Source: Pedobacter kyungheensis (GTDB taxonomy: Bacteria; Bacteroidota; Bacteroidia; Sphingobacteriales; Sphingobacteriaceae). From it: a DNA stretch of 45,513 nucleotides. The position numbers were made by a program, and so were the translations under genes. Of this stretch, positions 31,360-39,808 are shown one piece after another; positions within the stretch are counted from its first letter, which is position 1, and the number at the start of each line of letters is the position of its first letter. The DNA is taken from assembly GCF_000812965.1 (NCBI RefSeq), contig NZ_JSYN01000037.1, positions 1-45,513 on the forward strand. The letters run 5' to 3'. Under the pieces are notes generated by a model, which saw nothing but the letters and a program-made list of their open reading frames with translations, was not told where the DNA came from and made no database searches.

Positions 31360-33108
31360 ATGGAAACTGCACAAGATACAATACAACAAACCGGGGCGAA
31401 AGCAGAAACCTCAAAAACCTTTAAAGGCTCAGGCTCACAGGTCTTGTTGAATGGCTTAATCGAAGAAGGTGTAACCACCATTTTCGGTTATCCGGGTGGA
31501 GCAATCATGCCTATTTATGATGCCCTTTACGATTATGCCGATAAATTAGAACACATACTGGTTCGCCATGAGCAAGGTGGTATACACGCTGCTCAGGGTT
31601 TTGCACGCGCAAGCGGCGAAGTAGGTGTGGTATTTGCAACCAGCGGACCAGGCGCAACCAACCTGGTAACCGGTTTAGCCGATGCGCAAATAGATAGTAC
31701 ACCTTTAGTATGCATCACCGGTCAGGTATTTGCCCACTTATTGGGTACCGATGCTTTCCAGGAAACCGATGTAATCAACATCACTACGCCAGTTACCAAA
31801 TGGAATTATCAGGTTACCGATGCGAAGGAGATTCAGGAGGTATTGGCCAAAGCTTTTTACATTGCTAAAAGCGGCAGACCAGGCCCTGTTTTAATCGATA
31901 TTACCAAAAATGCACAATTACAAATTGAGGAATTCCCTGAATATGTAAAATGTAACCATATCCGCTCTTACCGCCCGAAACCAAAAGTTAGGGTTGAGTT
32001 TATCGAACAGGCTGCAGCTTTAATTAACTCGGCTAAACGTCCGTTTGTATTGTTTGGCCAGGGGGTTATTTTAGGTAAAGCCGAAGAGGAATTTAAAGCC
32101 TTTATCGAAAAAGCGGGTATTCCTTCTGCCTGGACGATCATGGGCGAAGGCGCTATCCCAACTTCACATCCTTTAAACGTAGGTATGTTGGGTATGCACG
32201 GGAATTATGGTCCAAACGTATTAACAAACGAGGCCGACGTAATTATTGCCGTAGGTATGCGTTTCGATGACCGTGTAACCGGTCGTTTAGATAAATATGC
32301 CAAACAAGCTAAAGTTGTGCATTTAGACATCGACCCTGCCGAAATTGATAAAAACGTTAAAGCTGAGGTTGGTGTTTGGGGCGATTGTAAAGAAACATTG
32401 CCACTATTAACCAACCTGGTTAACGAAAATAAACATGAAGAATGGGTAGCCAAATTCAGGGAGTACAACCAGCAGGAAATTGATCAGGTAATTACTTCTG
32501 AACTTTACCCAGCAGGCGATGAGATGACTATGGGTGAGGTATTACGCAACATCAACGAAATCTGTGGTGGTGATGCCATTATCGTTACCGACGTTGGTCA
32601 GCACCAGATGGTAGCCTGCCGTTATGCTAAGTTTAACAATACCCGTAGCAACATCACCTCTGGTGGTTTAGGTACCATGGGCTTTGGCTTGCCGGCTGCA
32701 ATTGGTGCCAAATATGGTGCGCCTGATAAAACAGTAATTGCCATTATTGGCGATGGTGGTTTCCAGATGACCCCACAGGAACTGGGTACAATTATGCAGT
32801 TCGGTGCAGCTGTTAAAATCCTGATCCTGAACAACCGTTTCTTAGGTATGGTTCGCCAGTGGCAACAGTTATTCCACGATAAACGTTACTCTTTTGTAAA
32901 CATTACCAGCCCTGATTTTGTGGCGTTGGCTAAATCTTACTACATCGAGGCAGCTAAAGTTGACGAACGTGCAAATTTGAGAGCAGCATTGGAAACCATG
33001 ATTAACCACGAAGGTTCTTACCTGCTTGAAGTTATGGTTGGCAGAGAAAACAACGTTTTCCCAATGGTGCCACAAGGAATGAGTGTAAGCGAAATTAGAC
33101 TGAAATAA
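31360..33108 (+). CDS. ilvB: Acetolactate synthase, large (catalytic) subunit
   Basis: This TPP enzyme joins two pyruvates, or pyruvate and 2-oxobutyrate, to form acetohydroxy acids, the first common step of Val/Ile/Leu synthesis. The 582 residues include GVTTIFGYPGGAIMPIYDAL, the RHEQGGIHAAQG glutamate region, the FAD region VGMRFDDRVTGRLDKYA and the TPP/Mg motif GDGGFQMTPQELGTIMQF. The first 20 residues are a low-complexity Gln/Thr-rich extension. It works with the regulatory subunit encoded 134 bp downstream; a palindromic repeat lies in the gap. Confidence 0.97.
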   Translation: METAQDTIQQTGAKAETSKTFKGSGSQVLLNGLIEEGVTTIFGYPGGAIMPIYDALYDYADKLEHILVRHEQGGIHAAQGFARASGEVGVVFATSGPGATNLVTGLADAQIDSTPLVCITGQVFAHLLGTDAFQETDVINITTPVTKWNYQVTDAKEIQEVLAKAFYIAKSGRPGPVLIDITKNAQLQIEEFPEYVKCNHIRSYRPKPKVRVEFIEQAAALINSAKRPFVLFGQGVILGKAEEEFKAFIEKAGIPSAWTIMGEGAIPTSHPLNVGMLGMHGNYGPNVLTNEADVIIAVGMRFDDRVTGRLDKYAKQAKVVHLDIDPAEIDKNVKAEVGVWGDCKETLPLLTNLVNENKHEEWVAKFREYNQQEIDQVITSELYPAGDEMTMGEVLRNINEICGGDAIIVTDVGQHQMVACRYAKFNNTRSNITSGGLGTMGFGLPAAIGAKYGAPDKTVIAIIGDGGFQMTPQELGTIMQFGAAVKILILNNRFLGMVRQWQQLFHDKRYSFVNITSPDFVALAKSYYIEAAKVDERANLRAALETMINHEGSYLLEVMVGRENNVFPMVPQGMSVSEIRLK

Positions 33109-33149
33109 GGTAAAAAGCATAAAGCTTAAAGACTAAAGTTAGCGTAATC

Positions 33150-33220
33150 GTCATCTCGACTGAAGCGCAGCGAAACGGAGCGATCTTTTTAAAAAGATTT
33201 CTCCAAAAGGTCGAAATGAC
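33150..33220. repeat. GTCAT...ATGAC intergenic palindrome (ilvB-ilvN)
   Basis: GTCATCTCGAC (33150-33160) and GTCGAAATGAC (33210-33220) pair at 10 of 11 positions. The centre contains the 16-bp palindrome ATCTTTTTAAAAAGAT. It is embedded in a transcribed gap and belongs with the other GTCAT-bounded repeats of this cluster. Confidence 0.75.
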
Positions 33221-33242
33221 GAAAAGTTAAAAAGAAATTATC

Positions 33243-33881
33243 ATGAGTACTGAAAACACAATTGAACATAAAATAGATAAGGCCGATTTAGAAGGTAAGC
33301 AGGAATATACCATTACGGTTTATGCCGAGAACCGCATCGGTTTATTAAACAGGATCGCGATTATTTTCTCTAAAAGAAAAATTAACATCGAAAGCCTTAA
33401 CACCTCTCCTTCTGAAATTGATGGTATCCACCGTTTCAACATCGTCATTCACGAAAGCTATGAAGTTGTACGGAAACTGGCCCGCCAAATTGAGAAGCAA
33501 ATCGAGGTATTGAAAGTTTATTTTAATACCAACGACGAGATTATCTGGCAGGAACTGGCACTTTATAAAGTTTCTACAGATGAAATTGCAGAAAGAGTAA
33601 CCGTTGAGCGTTTATTAAGACAATATGGCGCCAGTGCCGTAGTAATCCGTAAAGATTATACTGTTTTTGCAGTAACGGGTCACCGCGAAGAGACTGATGC
33701 CCTGGTAAAAGCTTTAGAACCTTACGAATTAATCGAGTTTGTGCGTTCGGCAAGAGTTGCCATTATTAAAGACAGCGCTGGTTTCCACGAAAAATTAAAA
33801 GAATTTGAAGCTTTTGAACCGGGTGAAGAACTGGTAGAAAACGAGTTTTTGGATAAAGGACAGAAGATTTTTACAATGTAA
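33243..33881 (+). CDS. ilvN: Acetolactate synthase, small (regulatory) subunit
   Basis: This 212-residue protein has an N-terminal ACT domain, EYTITVYAENRIGLLNRIAI, with the FSKRKINIESLNTS segment that forms the valine-binding interface in homologues. A C-terminal domain around 85-175 follows, and an extra tail ends FLDKGQKIFTM. It stabilises the catalytic subunit and gives end-product inhibition. It is longer than the roughly 160-residue E. coli IlvH, mainly at the C-terminus. Confidence 0.95.
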   Translation: MSTENTIEHKIDKADLEGKQEYTITVYAENRIGLLNRIAIIFSKRKINIESLNTSPSEIDGIHRFNIVIHESYEVVRKLARQIEKQIEVLKVYFNTNDEIIWQELALYKVSTDEIAERVTVERLLRQYGASAVVIRKDYTVFAVTGHREETDALVKALEPYELIEFVRSARVAIIKDSAGFHEKLKEFEAFEPGEELVENEFLDKGQKIFTM

Positions 33882-33889
33882 AGCCAAAA

Positions 33890-33978
33890 CGTCATTGCGA
33901 GGAGGAACGACGAAGCAATCTTTTTAAGAATTCAAAATGAGATTGCTTCGGCTCACGCAACCCAGCCTCGCAATGACG
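33890..33978. repeat. GTCATTGCGAGG-type intergenic palindrome after ilvN
   Basis: CGTCATTGCGAGG (33890-33902) and CCTCGCAATGACG (33966-33978) are perfectly inverted. Inner arms GAAGCAATC and GATTGCTTC extend the structure. The same sequence recurs after leuA. It fills most of the gap to the VOC gene. Confidence 0.85.
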
Positions 33979-33991
33979 ATAAGTTTAGAAT

Positions 33992-34402
33992 ATGAAATGC
34001 GATAAAGCCATACCTATTTTAAGAATATTCGATTACGATAAAGCTATTGAGTTTTACGTGAACTGGCTTGGCTTTAAAATAGACTGGGAACATACTTTTG
34101 ATGAAAATGCACCCGTTTACATGCAGGTTTCGTTAAATGGTATAGAATTACATTTAAGTCAGCACCACGGCGACTGTTCTCCGGGAGGAAGCGTATTTGT
34201 GGTTTGTACAGGCTTGAAAGCATTTCATAAAACCTTAATTGATAAAAATTACAAATACAACCGCCCCGGACTTGAAAAAACATTTTATGGTACATGGGCA
34301 GTAACTGTAAACGATCCCTTTTACAACAAAATTATCTTTAACGAAGAGTTAAGTGAAGCTGAAAGCTCGGAGACTAAAGACCAAAGCGAAAATACTAATT
34401 AA
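33992..34402 (+). CDS. VOC/glyoxalase-superfamily protein
   Basis: This 136-residue protein has a single VOC module: AIPILRIFDYDKAIEFYVNW, LNGIELHLSQHHGD and VNDPFYNKIIFNEE, the pattern of bleomycin-resistance-like glyoxalase-fold proteins. The metal-site residues would be among the His and Glu of these strands; the substrate is unknown. After FNEE comes a polar tail (LSEAESSETKDQSENTN) whose DNA resembles the low-complexity intergenic sequences of this region, so the natural stop may have been lost. It ends 13 bp before the DinB-like gene. Confidence 0.82.
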   Translation: MKCDKAIPILRIFDYDKAIEFYVNWLGFKIDWEHTFDENAPVYMQVSLNGIELHLSQHHGDCSPGGSVFVVCTGLKAFHKTLIDKNYKYNRPGLEKTFYGTWAVTVNDPFYNKIIFNEELSEAESSETKDQSENTN

Positions 34403-34415
34403 GCCAGAAAGCAAC

Positions 34416-34877
34416 ATGAACCAGATATTTGAATTTATTATCAACTCCAGAACGGCATTTATTAAGTTGGTTGATAGCTTAACTATCGAACAATTGAATA
34501 AAATTCCAGATGGTTACAATAACAACATCATCTGGAACTTTGGCCACATTGTAGTGAGCACGCAAACACTTTGTTATTTCCGTACCGGTATCTGGCTCGA
34601 TGCAAGCGCTGTAAAGTTTAACGAGTTCTACAAAAAAGACACGAAACCAACTTATACTGTTAGCGAAGCAGAAGTAGCAGAGCTGAAGGCTATAGCTTTA
34701 ACAAGTATTGAAACCATTAAAGCCGATTATGCAAAAGGAACATTTGCGAACATTACGCCTTTTTTAACGGCAACCTACGGTGTACAGTTGAACAGTATTG
34801 AAGAGGTATTGATTACCACCATCGGTCATGATAATGTACACTTTGGCTATGCAACTGCGCTGAAAAAACAGGTATAG
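34416..34877 (+). CDS. DinB-family four-helix-bundle protein
   Basis: This 153-residue protein starts MNQIFEFIINSRTAFIKLVD and has IIWNFGHIVVSTQTL with a metal-ligand His, and GHDNVHFGYA near the end. These are the usual His positions of DinB/YfiT-like metalloproteins, some of which are thiol-dependent transferases. The frame runs upstream to 34353 and would overlap the VOC gene; ATG 34416 is clearly better. It is co-directional with the ilv genes but its function there is unknown. Confidence 0.82.
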   Translation: MNQIFEFIINSRTAFIKLVDSLTIEQLNKIPDGYNNNIIWNFGHIVVSTQTLCYFRTGIWLDASAVKFNEFYKKDTKPTYTVSEAEVAELKAIALTSIETIKADYAKGTFANITPFLTATYGVQLNSIEEVLITTIGHDNVHFGYATALKKQV

Positions 34878-34971
34878 AATAAAAAAATCGGTGAAATCAC
34901 TAAATCAGTGAAATCAACCAAAAAAGAAAATATAAACCCGATAATTAAATAGAAATTAACCAATAAAAACA

Positions 34972-36453
34972 ATGGCAAATTATTTTAACACATTACCGCT
35001 TAGAGAAAAATTAAACCAATTAGGCGTTTGCGACTTTATGGACAGTGCTGAATTTTTAGATGGCGTAAGCGCACTAAAAGGCAAAAAACTGGTAGTTGTA
35101 GGTTGCGGAGCACAAGGCTTAAACCAAGGTTTAAATTTAAGAGACAGCGGTTTAGATGTTAGTTATACATTGCGTAAAGAAGCGATTGAAGGTAAAAGAG
35201 ATTCGTGGAAAAATGCTACTGAAAACAACTTTAAAGTAGGTACCTACGAAGAATTGATCCCAACTGCTGACGTGGTAATTAACCTTACCCCAGATAAACA
35301 ACACACTGCAGTGGTAAATGCGGTTATGCCTTTAATGAAAGAAGGTGCAACTTTATTGTATTCTCACGGTTTCAACATCGTTGAAGAAGGTATGCAAATC
35401 CGTAAAGATTTAACTGTAATTATGGTGGCTCCTAAATGCCCAGGTAGTGAAGTTAGAGCAGAGTATGTAAGAGGTTTTGGTGTACCTACTCTAATTGCGG
35501 TTCACCCTGAAAACGATCCTCAAGGCAAAGGTTTAGCTCAGGCTAAAGCGTATTGCGTAGGTACTGGTGGTCACAGAGCTGGTGTATTAAAATCATCTTT
35601 CGTAGCCGAGGTAAAATCTGATTTAATGGGCGAGCAAACCATCCTTTGTGGTTTATTACAAACTGGTTCTATCCTTTCTTTCGATAAAATGGTAGAAAAA
35701 GGAATCGATGCAGGTTATGCTTCTAAATTGGTTCAATATGGTGTTGAAGTAATTACCGAAGCTTTAAAGCAAGGTGGTATTACGGCCATGATGGATAGAT
35801 TAAGCAACATTGCCAAAATTAAAGCTTTCGAAATTTCTGAAGAGTTGAAAGACATTATGCGTCCGTTGTTCCAAAAACACCAAGATGATATCATGAGTGG
35901 CGAATTTAGCCGTATCATGATGGAAGATTGGGCAAATGGCGACAAAAACCTATTGGCCTGGAGAGCTGAAACCGGCGAAACTGCTTTCGAAAAAACTCCG
36001 GCTGGTGATGTTAAAATCGGTGAGCAGGAATATTTCGATAACTACCTTTTAATGGTTGCTTTTGTACGTGCCGGTGTTGAATTGGCTTTCGAAACCATGG
36101 TACAGGCTGGTATTAAACCAGAATCGGCTTACTACGAGTCGTTACACGAAACACCACTTATTGCCAATACCATTGCACGTAAAAAATTATTCGAAATGAA
36201 CCGTGTAATTTCTGATACTGCTGAATATGGTTGTTATTTATTCGATCAGGCTTGTAAACCGCTTTTAGGCGATTTCATGAAAAAAGTAGATACTGATTTA
36301 GTTGGTAAAAACTTTAACGCAGGTAAAGACGGTGCTGTAGATAACAGACAACTAATTGAAGTGAACGAAGCGATCCGTTCTCACCAGGTTGAGCAGATTG
36401 GTGCTACTTTACGTAAAGCCATGACTGCCATGAAAGCAATTAAAACTGCATAG
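34972..36453 (+). CDS. ilvC: Ketol-acid reductoisomerase (class II, long form)
   Basis: This enzyme isomerises and reduces acetohydroxy acids with NADPH and Mg, the second step of Val/Ile/Leu synthesis. The 493 residues match the long E. coli-type form rather than the 330-residue class I enzyme. The Rossmann motif is KLVVVGCGAQGLNQGLNL, followed by VAPKCPGSEVRAEYVRGFG and the knotted helical domains with FVAEVKSDLMGEQTILCG. The second helical copy (about 350-490) is complete. The gene is preceded by a 94-bp gap containing short GTGAAATCA-type repeats. Confidence 0.97.
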   Translation: MANYFNTLPLREKLNQLGVCDFMDSAEFLDGVSALKGKKLVVVGCGAQGLNQGLNLRDSGLDVSYTLRKEAIEGKRDSWKNATENNFKVGTYEELIPTADVVINLTPDKQHTAVVNAVMPLMKEGATLLYSHGFNIVEEGMQIRKDLTVIMVAPKCPGSEVRAEYVRGFGVPTLIAVHPENDPQGKGLAQAKAYCVGTGGHRAGVLKSSFVAEVKSDLMGEQTILCGLLQTGSILSFDKMVEKGIDAGYASKLVQYGVEVITEALKQGGITAMMDRLSNIAKIKAFEISEELKDIMRPLFQKHQDDIMSGEFSRIMMEDWANGDKNLLAWRAETGETAFEKTPAGDVKIGEQEYFDNYLLMVAFVRAGVELAFETMVQAGIKPESAYYESLHETPLIANTIARKKLFEMNRVISDTAEYGCYLFDQACKPLLGDFMKKVDTDLVGKNFNAGKDGAVDNRQLIEVNEAIRSHQVEQIGATLRKAMTAMKAIKTA

Positions 36454-36461
36454 TTAAAACC

Positions 36462-36494
36462 AAACCTTACAGGTTTTTGAAACCTGTAAGGTTT
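36462..36494. repeat. Perfect 15-bp hairpin between ilvC and leuC
   Basis: AAACCTTACAGGTTT (36462-36476), a 3-nt loop, and AAACCTGTAAGGTTT (36480-36494), followed by an A-rich stretch. It lacks a T run, so it is not a normal plus-strand terminator and may act as a dispersed palindromic repeat or RNA-processing site. Confidence 0.85.
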
Positions 36495-36510
36495 AAAAAA
36501 TTCATAAAAA

Positions 36511-37917
36511 ATGTCAAAAACATTAGTAGAAAAAATTTGGGATGCACACGTTGTAAAAAGTGAGGAAGGGTTTCCTGATATTTTATACATAGATACGCAC
36601 CTGATCCATGAGGTTACCTCTCCACAAGCTTTTGATGGTTTGCGTAAAAGAGGATTACCTGTTTTCCGTCCGAAACAAACTGTGGCCACTGCCGATCATA
36701 ACGTACCTACGTTAAATCAGTTGTTACCCATTAAAGAAGAGCTTTCGCGCTATCAGGTAGATATGCTAACCAAAAACTGTGCGGAATTTGGTGTCGAATT
36801 GTATGGTCTGGGCCATCCGTTTCAGGGCATTGTTCACGTAATTGGTCCTGAGTTAGGTATTACGCTGCCTGGAAAAACTATGGTTTGCGGCGATAGCCAT
36901 ACCTCTACGCATGGTGCTTTTGGCGCCATTGCCTTTGGTATCGGAACTTCGCAGGTAGAGCAAGTTTTTGCTACCCAATGCTTATTGCAATCGAAACCGA
37001 AAACCATGAAAATTGAGGTTAACGGCGAGCTAGGTAAAGGTGTTGGCGCAAAAGATATTATTTTATACATCATTGCTCAGATTTCTGCTGCAGGTGGTAC
37101 CGGCTACTTTATTGAGTATGCAGGTTCAGCAATTGAATCTTTAAGCATGGAAGCCCGCATGACGATCTGCAACATGAGTATCGAAATGGGTGCCCGTGGC
37201 GGTTTAATCGCACCAGATCAAATTACTTTCGATTACATTAAAGGACGTGAGTTTGCTCCGGCAGGCGAAGAGTGGGATAAAGCTTTAGCTTACTGGAAAA
37301 CTTTATATAGTGATGCAGATGCAAAATTTGATAGTGTTTTAACTTTCAATGCAGCAGATATTGCGCCAATGATTACTTATGGTACCAACCCGGGTATGGG
37401 AATGGGTATCCAGGAACATATTCCTGCAACCGCAGCACAACCCGAAACCGAAAAAGTATCGTACAAAAAAGCTTTGGATTATATGGGCTTTGACGATGAT
37501 GCAGCTTTAATTGGTAAACCAATTGATTATGTTTTCATCGGTAGTTGTACCAATTCACGCATCGAAGATTTGCGCGAGGTGGCCAACTTTGTAAAAGACA
37601 AACACAAAGCAGAAAATGTTACCGTTTGGATTGTTCCGGGTTCGAAACAAGTAGAACAGCAAGCTAAAAACGAAGGTTTGGATAAAATTTTCGAAGCTGC
37701 AGGTTTCCAGTTACGTGAGCCGGGTTGTAGTGCCTGTTTAGGGATGAATGAAGATAAAATCCCGGCTGGTAAATATTGTGTGTCTACATCGAACAGAAAT
37801 TTCGAAGGCAGACAGGGACAAAACGCCCGTACTTTGTTAGCAAGTCCTTTAACTGCCGCTGCTGCTGCCGTTACCGGAAAAATTACGGATGTAAGAGAAA
37901 TGCTTGAAAAGGCTTAA
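36511..37917 (+). CDS. leuC: 3-isopropylmalate dehydratase, large subunit
   Basis: This is the aconitase-family subunit carrying the [4Fe-4S] cluster; with LeuD it converts 2- to 3-isopropylmalate. The 468 residues include CGDSHTSTHGAFGAIAFGIG, YVFIGSCTNSRIEDL and GCSACLGMNEDKI, which hold the three cluster cysteines. The start MSKTLVEKIWDAHVV is standard. leuD lies about 1.3 kb downstream, separated by two unrelated genes, which is unusual because the subunits are normally adjacent. Confidence 0.98.
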   Translation: MSKTLVEKIWDAHVVKSEEGFPDILYIDTHLIHEVTSPQAFDGLRKRGLPVFRPKQTVATADHNVPTLNQLLPIKEELSRYQVDMLTKNCAEFGVELYGLGHPFQGIVHVIGPELGITLPGKTMVCGDSHTSTHGAFGAIAFGIGTSQVEQVFATQCLLQSKPKTMKIEVNGELGKGVGAKDIILYIIAQISAAGGTGYFIEYAGSAIESLSMEARMTICNMSIEMGARGGLIAPDQITFDYIKGREFAPAGEEWDKALAYWKTLYSDADAKFDSVLTFNAADIAPMITYGTNPGMGMGIQEHIPATAAQPETEKVSYKKALDYMGFDDDAALIGKPIDYVFIGSCTNSRIEDLREVANFVKDKHKAENVTVWIVPGSKQVEQQAKNEGLDKIFEAAGFQLREPGCSACLGMNEDKIPAGKYCVSTSNRNFEGRQGQNARTLLASPLTAAAAAVTGKITDVREMLEKA

Positions 37918-37924
37918 AATAAAC

Positions 37925-37969
37925 TGTCATGTTGAAGAATAAGCAGGTGCTTGATTCCTCATCATGACA
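37925..37969. repeat. Imperfect TGTCATG...CATGACA palindrome after leuC
   Basis: TGTCATG (37925-37931) and CATGACA (37963-37969) are inverted. The inner arms (TTGAAGAATAAGCA and TGCTTGATTCCTCA) pair imperfectly. It is short and bounded by the same GTCAT/ATGAC ends as the other repeats here. Confidence 0.6.
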
Positions 37970-37979
37970 ATTCAAAAAC

Positions 37980-38273
37980 ATGATACTTGAAGTCGCCATA
38001 TTAAATGTAAAGCCGGGTTTATCGGCCGATTTTGAAAAAGCCTTTAACCAGGCCGAAAAAATAATCAGTTCGATGGATGGCTACCTTTCACATCAGCTAA
38101 AAAAGTGTTTTGAGGTTGCCGATAAATACATCCTGCTGGTGAACTGGGAAACACTCGAGGATCATACAGTAGGCTTTAGAGCTTCCGCAGCTTATCAGGA
38201 TTGGAAAAAATTATTACATCATTTTTATGATCCTTTTCCAACCGTTGAGCACTATTTAGAGGTAGAAGGCTGA
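37980..38273 (+). CDS. Antibiotic-biosynthesis-monooxygenase-type (ABM) protein
   Basis: This 97-residue protein has a ferredoxin-like fold: MILEVAILNVKPGLSADFEK, SMDGYLSHQLKKCFEVADKY, LLVNWETLEDHTVGFRASAA. ABM-domain proteins are small dimers; some are cofactor-free monooxygenases or haem-degrading enzymes and many are uncharacterised. It sits between leuC and a methyltransferase gene; nothing suggests a part in leucine synthesis. Confidence 0.85.
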   Translation: MILEVAILNVKPGLSADFEKAFNQAEKIISSMDGYLSHQLKKCFEVADKYILLVNWETLEDHTVGFRASAAYQDWKKLLHHFYDPFPTVEHYLEVEG

Positions 38274-38362
38274 AGGTTAAAAGGTAGAAGGTTAAGTCCG
38301 CGACTATAAAACTCAAAAAGTTTATATGTCTATGGAGGAGTAAATATTAAAGAAAATTAGTT

Positions 38363-39124
38363 ATGCCAGAAATAGTTTGGGATGCAACATTATACGATAA
38401 GCAGCATCACTTCGTATCAGATTACGGGGCAGATGTATTGCAATGGCTGGCGCCGCAAAGTGGCGAGCATATTTTGGATGTTGGCTGTGGCACAGGTCAG
38501 CTGGCCGCACAGATTGCAGCAAGTGGCGCACTGGTTCTGGGAACTGATGCCTCTGCCGATATGGTAGCCAATGCAAAAGCCACGTATCCCAACCTCAGCT
38601 TTGAAGTGGTAGATGGAGCACACCTTCCCTATAAGGAAAACTTCGATGCCATTTTTAGCAACGCTACTTTTCACTGGATTGAAAACCAACAGGCCTTAAC
38701 CGAAGGTTTATTTAAAAGCTTAAAACCTGGCGGCAGATTAGTAGCCGAATTTGGTGGCAACAGAAATGTGAAAAGCATTACAGATGCCATTGCAACCGCT
38801 GCCAGTCAGCTGGGTTTTTCAGATCAGGTAGTAACCAACTTCTGGTATTTTCCGTCTGTTAGCACCTATACTACCCTGCTCGAATCGAAAGGTTTTGAAG
38901 TAGAACAGGTTTGGTTGTTTGACAGACCTACCAAGCTGATTGGCGAAGCAGGCATGTACATTTGGATTAACCAGTTTGCACAACATGCTTTTAAAAATTT
39001 AAACGAAACGCAGGCCGAAGCCATCAAAAAACTGGCAGTTGAAATCCTGAAACCCGATTATTTTATTAACGGAGAATGGGTAGCCGACTACAGAAGAATA
39101 AGAGTTAAAGCCTTTAAGAGGTAG
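38363..39124 (+). CDS. Class I SAM-dependent methyltransferase
   Basis: This 253-residue protein has the Rossmann methyltransferase motif I ILDVGCGTGQLAAQIA. It also has acidic GTDASADMVANAK (motif II), VVDGAHLPYKENFDAIFSNA and FHWIENQ. The layout resembles trans-aconitate-type small-molecule methyltransferases, and an acid substrate related to the neighbouring pathways is possible but not shown. It is preceded by an AGGAG-containing leader and followed by a low-complexity gap before leuD. Confidence 0.87.
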   Translation: MPEIVWDATLYDKQHHFVSDYGADVLQWLAPQSGEHILDVGCGTGQLAAQIAASGALVLGTDASADMVANAKATYPNLSFEVVDGAHLPYKENFDAIFSNATFHWIENQQALTEGLFKSLKPGGRLVAEFGGNRNVKSITDAIATAASQLGFSDQVVTNFWYFPSVSTYTTLLESKGFEVEQVWLFDRPTKLIGEAGMYIWINQFAQHAFKNLNETQAEAIKKLAVEILKPDYFINGEWVADYRRIRVKAFKR

Positions 39125-39223
39125 AAGGTGGGAAGGTCGAAGGCTTAAGGTCAAAAAATAAAAAATTAGTGAAATCACCTTAATCGGTGAAATTATTTAA
39201 ATCTGTGTAATCATCATTAAAAA

Positions 39224-39808
39224 ATGAAAAAATTCACAAAATTAACATCGGCAGTAGTGCCTTTAAACATAGAAAATATAGATACCGACCAGATTATTCC
39301 GGCCAGGTTTCTAAAAGCCACCACGCGCGAGGGATTTGGCGAAAACCTGTTTCGCGATTGGCGTTATAACGGCGACAATACACCGAAGCCAGAGTTTGTA
39401 ATGAATAACCCAACCTATAGCGGCCGGGTTTTGGTTGCCGGTAAAAACTTTGGTTGTGGCAGCAGCCGCGAGCACGCAGCCTGGGCCATTCAGGATGCAG
39501 GTTTTGACGCTGTAATCAGCAGTTTCTTTGCCGATATTTTTAAAGGAAATGCCTTAAACAATGGTTTGCTACCAATCCAGGTTAGCGACGATTTTTTAGC
39601 ACAAATCTTCAAATCAGTTGATGCTAACGCACAATCAGCCTTAGAAGTGGATCTCGAAAATCAAACTGTTACCATTGTAGAAACCGGTGCAAAAGAATCT
39701 TTCGAGATTAATCCTTATAAAAAGTCGTGTTTAATAAACGGTTATGATGATATTGATTTCATCCTCGCTCAAAAACAATTAATAGAATCATTCGAACAAG
39801 CAAGATAA
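39224..39808 (+). CDS. leuD: 3-isopropylmalate dehydratase, small subunit
   Basis: This 194-residue swivel domain, partner of LeuC, has LNIENIDTDQIIPARFLKAT, GKNFGCGSSREHAAWAI and SFFADIFKGNALNNGLLPI, all conserved in the family. Its stop codon shares one base with the ATG of the following ABC gene (TAATG), so the two are translationally coupled. Confidence 0.97.
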   Translation: MKKFTKLTSAVVPLNIENIDTDQIIPARFLKATTREGFGENLFRDWRYNGDNTPKPEFVMNNPTYSGRVLVAGKNFGCGSSREHAAWAIQDAGFDAVISSFFADIFKGNALNNGLLPIQVSDDFLAQIFKSVDANAQSALEVDLENQTVTIVETGAKESFEINPYKKSCLINGYDDIDFILAQKQLIESFEQAR

